Assembly (NCBI RefSeq): GCF_022701255.1
Contig: NZ_CP031705.1
Span: 3,596,001 to 3,660,000, forward strand
Length of the DNA stretch: 64,000 nucleotides
Direction: 5' to 3'
Source: Microcoleus vaginatus HSN003
GTDB lineage: Bacteria > Cyanobacteriota > Cyanobacteriia > Cyanobacteriales > Microcoleaceae
The notes beneath the pieces are model-generated. The model was not told the origin of the DNA. It made no database searches and saw only the letters and a program-made list of their open reading frames with translations. Shown piece after piece: positions 62,561 to 64,000 of this stretch. Numbering within the stretch: position 1 is the first letter of the stretch; every line of letters starts with the position of its first letter. The position numbers and the translations under genes were made by a program.

Positions 62561-63796
62561 TTACTTCAAAATAGTTTTAGAGGCAATCCGAGTTTTCTTG
62601 CGATCGGCTTCACTCAATTGTTCACCAGATTGCAAGCGAGTAGCAGAGGTTTGCAGCACAGTTGCGGCACTTTTATCGCCCATTTGCAAAGCAGTTTTAG
62701 CGGCAGTTTGCAGCATCGTTGCCGCACCGGCCCGATCGCCCTGTTGCAATCTAGTTTCTGCCAGTTGAGTTTGGCGGTATTTAGCCAAAGCTAAAATGTG
62801 CTGCTGCACAGTCGGGTTAAGAGCCGGCTGATAAACTTTCAGGACATTAGCAGAAACTGCAACGGGATCGGAAAGCAAACTTTGACCGGCAGTCGGATCG
62901 TCGTAGCGAATTTGCAATTGCCCGATCGCCTGTGTACCTTCTGGCAACTGTCCAATATAAATATTAGCCAAAACTACTCGCTCTATATCCTTCATTAAAT
63001 CTCCCAGGCGCACCATAAAACGATCGCCCTCTTGCTGTACCGGTAATTCGATCGTATCCGGGGCAACTTGGGCGATCGGTTTGAGTTCGGCTAACCGCAC
63101 TTTTGGCATTAGGGAAAATAGCAAATAAGCATTAGTCAAACCTACACCTTGGATGCGAGTAAATAGTTTGCCAAACTCGTCAACCGCATCTTCGGGACGC
63201 TGAATGTGTGCCAGAGCACCGCCGCCAGCGTCAGCAATCTTTTCCAAAATATCCTGGTTCCAGTTATCGCCAAATCCCAGAGAATTTAAAGTCATGTTGT
63301 AGTCAGCAGCCAATTTAGCCAACTTCAAACAGCGGCTGTCGTCGCCGTGTTCATTTTCGCCGTCAGTCAGCAGAAATGCCTGAGATATAGCTTCTTTTTT
63401 GCCTTTGCCCAACTCTTCAATACCTAACTTAATGCCCTCATCAATTGCTGTGCCACCGGCCGAGCGCAATTGCTCAATTTGCCGTTTAATACTGCTGGGA
63501 TCTCCCACAATTTGATTGGGGACAAGGACTTTGGCTTTATGATCGAAAGCCACCGCGCAAAAGCGATCCCCTGGCTTCAACCTGTCTAGCAACCGTCCGG
63601 CGGCTTGTTTGACGGTTTCCAAGGGGCGTCCGCCCATCGAACCGCTGTGGTCGAGAATCAGGCACAGGTTTAAGGGTACGCTGGAGTCGATCGAGCTTGC
63701 CGTCGCAGACACCGAAATCGCTAGCTGGCGCTGCGTTGAGGGCGCAGCAGCGTCAAGGTTAGGGTCGTTTAAAACCGGGAGCAAACTAACTTTCAT
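62561..63796 (-). CDS. VWA domain protein
   Basis: The 411-residue soluble protein has a von Willebrand A domain (about residues 40-215) with the MIDAS motif LDHSGSMGGRPLETVK and downstream GGTAIDEG and LLTDGENEHGDDS, so metal-dependent protein binding is likely. A beta-rich middle follows (ELPVQQEGDRFMVRLGDLMKDIERVVLANIYI). The C-terminal helical tail (TRLQQGDRAGAATMLQTAAKTAL) is TPR-like. Cyanobacterial stand-alone VWA proteins of this type are widespread and uncharacterised. The start MKVSLLPVLNDPN at 63796 is the usual one. Divergent from the clpP-family gene. Confidence 0.88.
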   Translation of the reverse strand: MKVSLLPVLNDPNLDAAAPSTQRQLAISVSATASSIDSSVPLNLCLILDHSGSMGGRPLETVKQAAGRLLDRLKPGDRFCAVAFDHKAKVLVPNQIVGDPSSIKRQIEQLRSAGGTAIDEGIKLGIEELGKGKKEAISQAFLLTDGENEHGDDSRCLKLAKLAADYNMTLNSLGFGDNWNQDILEKIADAGGGALAHIQRPEDAVDEFGKLFTRIQGVGLTNAYLLFSLMPKVRLAELKPIAQVAPDTIELPVQQEGDRFMVRLGDLMKDIERVVLANIYIGQLPEGTQAIGQLQIRYDDPTAGQSLLSDPVAVSANVLKVYQPALNPTVQQHILALAKYRQTQLAETRLQQGDRAGAATMLQTAAKTALQMGDKSAATVLQTSATRLQSGEQLSEADRKKTRIASKTILK

Positions 63797-63868
63797 GCGG
63801 GATACCTAAAGATTGCGTTACTATTTCTTTAAGAATAGCTCCATCAGTTCAGGCAACATTTCGGTTAT

Positions 63869-64000
63869 ATGAACACACCAATTAAAGCTGTGCAATCGCC
63901 ATACTACGGGGAAGGGAACTCTCGGACGCCACCTCCCGATTTGCCATCCCTGTTGCTGAAGGAGCGGATCGTTTATCTGGGGATGCCTCTGGTGCCTGCG
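63869..64000 (+). CDS. ATP-dependent Clp protease proteolytic subunit family (ClpP/ClpR), 5' part
   Basis: From ATG 63869, 44 codons run off the right edge: MNTPIKAVQSPYYGEGNSRTPPPDLPSLLLKERIVYLGMPL. The AVQSPYYG...RTPPPDLPSLLLKERIVYLG wording is typical of a cyanobacterial ClpP paralogue group (ClpR/ClpP3). The part with the catalytic Ser/His, which separates ClpP from inactive ClpR, lies beyond the window. Confidence 0.82.
   Translation, partial: MNTPIKAVQSPYYGEGNSRTPPPDLPSLLLKERIVYLGMPLVPA

Noticed and set aside
1..64000. Search for tRNA and rRNA genes
   Set aside because: I saw no cloverleaf with a GGTTCGAATCC-type T arm or any rRNA stretch; a tRNAscan run would settle it.

Overview
The window looks like a chromosome segment from a filamentous, non-picocyanobacterial cyanobacterium of the Oscillatoria/Microcoleus/Phormidium type; this is inferred from content, not from a search. 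The grounds are many HIP1-type GCGATCGC octamers, heptameric short tandem repeats between genes (TGACTAA, AACAGTC, CAATTxx families), the fbp-tal-zwf-opcA order, ChlD, the DUF3038/DUF4335 pair, KGK-domain and DUF2854/DUF3370 proteins, and a ClpP-family start at the right edge.

Layout. 1-2.1 kb: small unknown genes, a MITE-like palindrome, a candidate structured RNA and a DUF2854 membrane protein. 2.1-8.1 kb: a rearranged stretch with an FAD monooxygenase cut cleanly by an IS630-family element, a DUF779 gene beside an aldehyde dehydrogenase lacking its N-terminal half, a long phytochelatin synthase, and a duplicated 3' piece of thrB into which the phytochelatin synthase now reads. 8.1-12.0 kb: two Ser/Thr kinases, one with about 500 residues of ankyrin repeats. 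12.2-18.4 kb: a DUF4058 remnant, then fbp, tal, zwf and opcA (oxidative pentose phosphate pathway). 18.7-25.9 kb: cobyrinate a,c-diamide synthase, then nitrogen-salvage genes (ureidoglycolate lyase, cytosine deaminase, AtzG-like and AtzE-like carboxybiuret/allophanate-type amidase), interrupted by two KGK-domain paralogues around an unknown gene. 25.9-34.0 kb: rpsU, prfB with its +1 frameshift, a Uma2 protein, a radical-SAM protein carrying internal TPRs, a Bax-inhibitor-like protein, a small PEP-CTERM protein and chlD.

34.0-45.0 kb is the most unusual region. Three paralogous sensor kinases with RsbRD-like N-termini surround an ArsB/NhaD/SLC13-type permease and an operon for a nitrate/bicarbonate-type (NrtB-NrtA-NrtD order) ABC transporter ending in a USP-fold protein. 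The transporter leader carries a recognisable ydaO-type (c-di-AMP) riboswitch. A tandem duplication of about 2 kb copied the permease 3' end, one kinase, the riboswitch and the 5' end of nrtB, leaving a second riboswitch in front of a dead nrtB/permease chimera.

45-53 kb: an S9 peptidase, a nucleoside hydrolase, DUF3370, VanZ-like, and the DUF4335/DUF3038 pair, with DUF4335 frameshifted at a C homopolymer. 53.5-55.2 kb: a compact type II restriction-modification module (controller, endonuclease, convergent methyltransferase) with two perfect 17-bp controller boxes. 55.4-64 kb: mutS2, a receiver-kinase protein with a degenerate ATPase site, thrB interrupted by a G/C-rich repeat array, a TPR protein, a second Uma2 protein, a VWA protein, and the start of a clpP-family gene.

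One theme recurs. Repeats that normally sit between genes also lie inside coding sequences and stay open in frame (chlD twice, S9 peptidase, amidase, cbiA, mutS2), while in thrB the same kind of repeat breaks the frame. All product calls come from motif recognition by eye; no database search was run.
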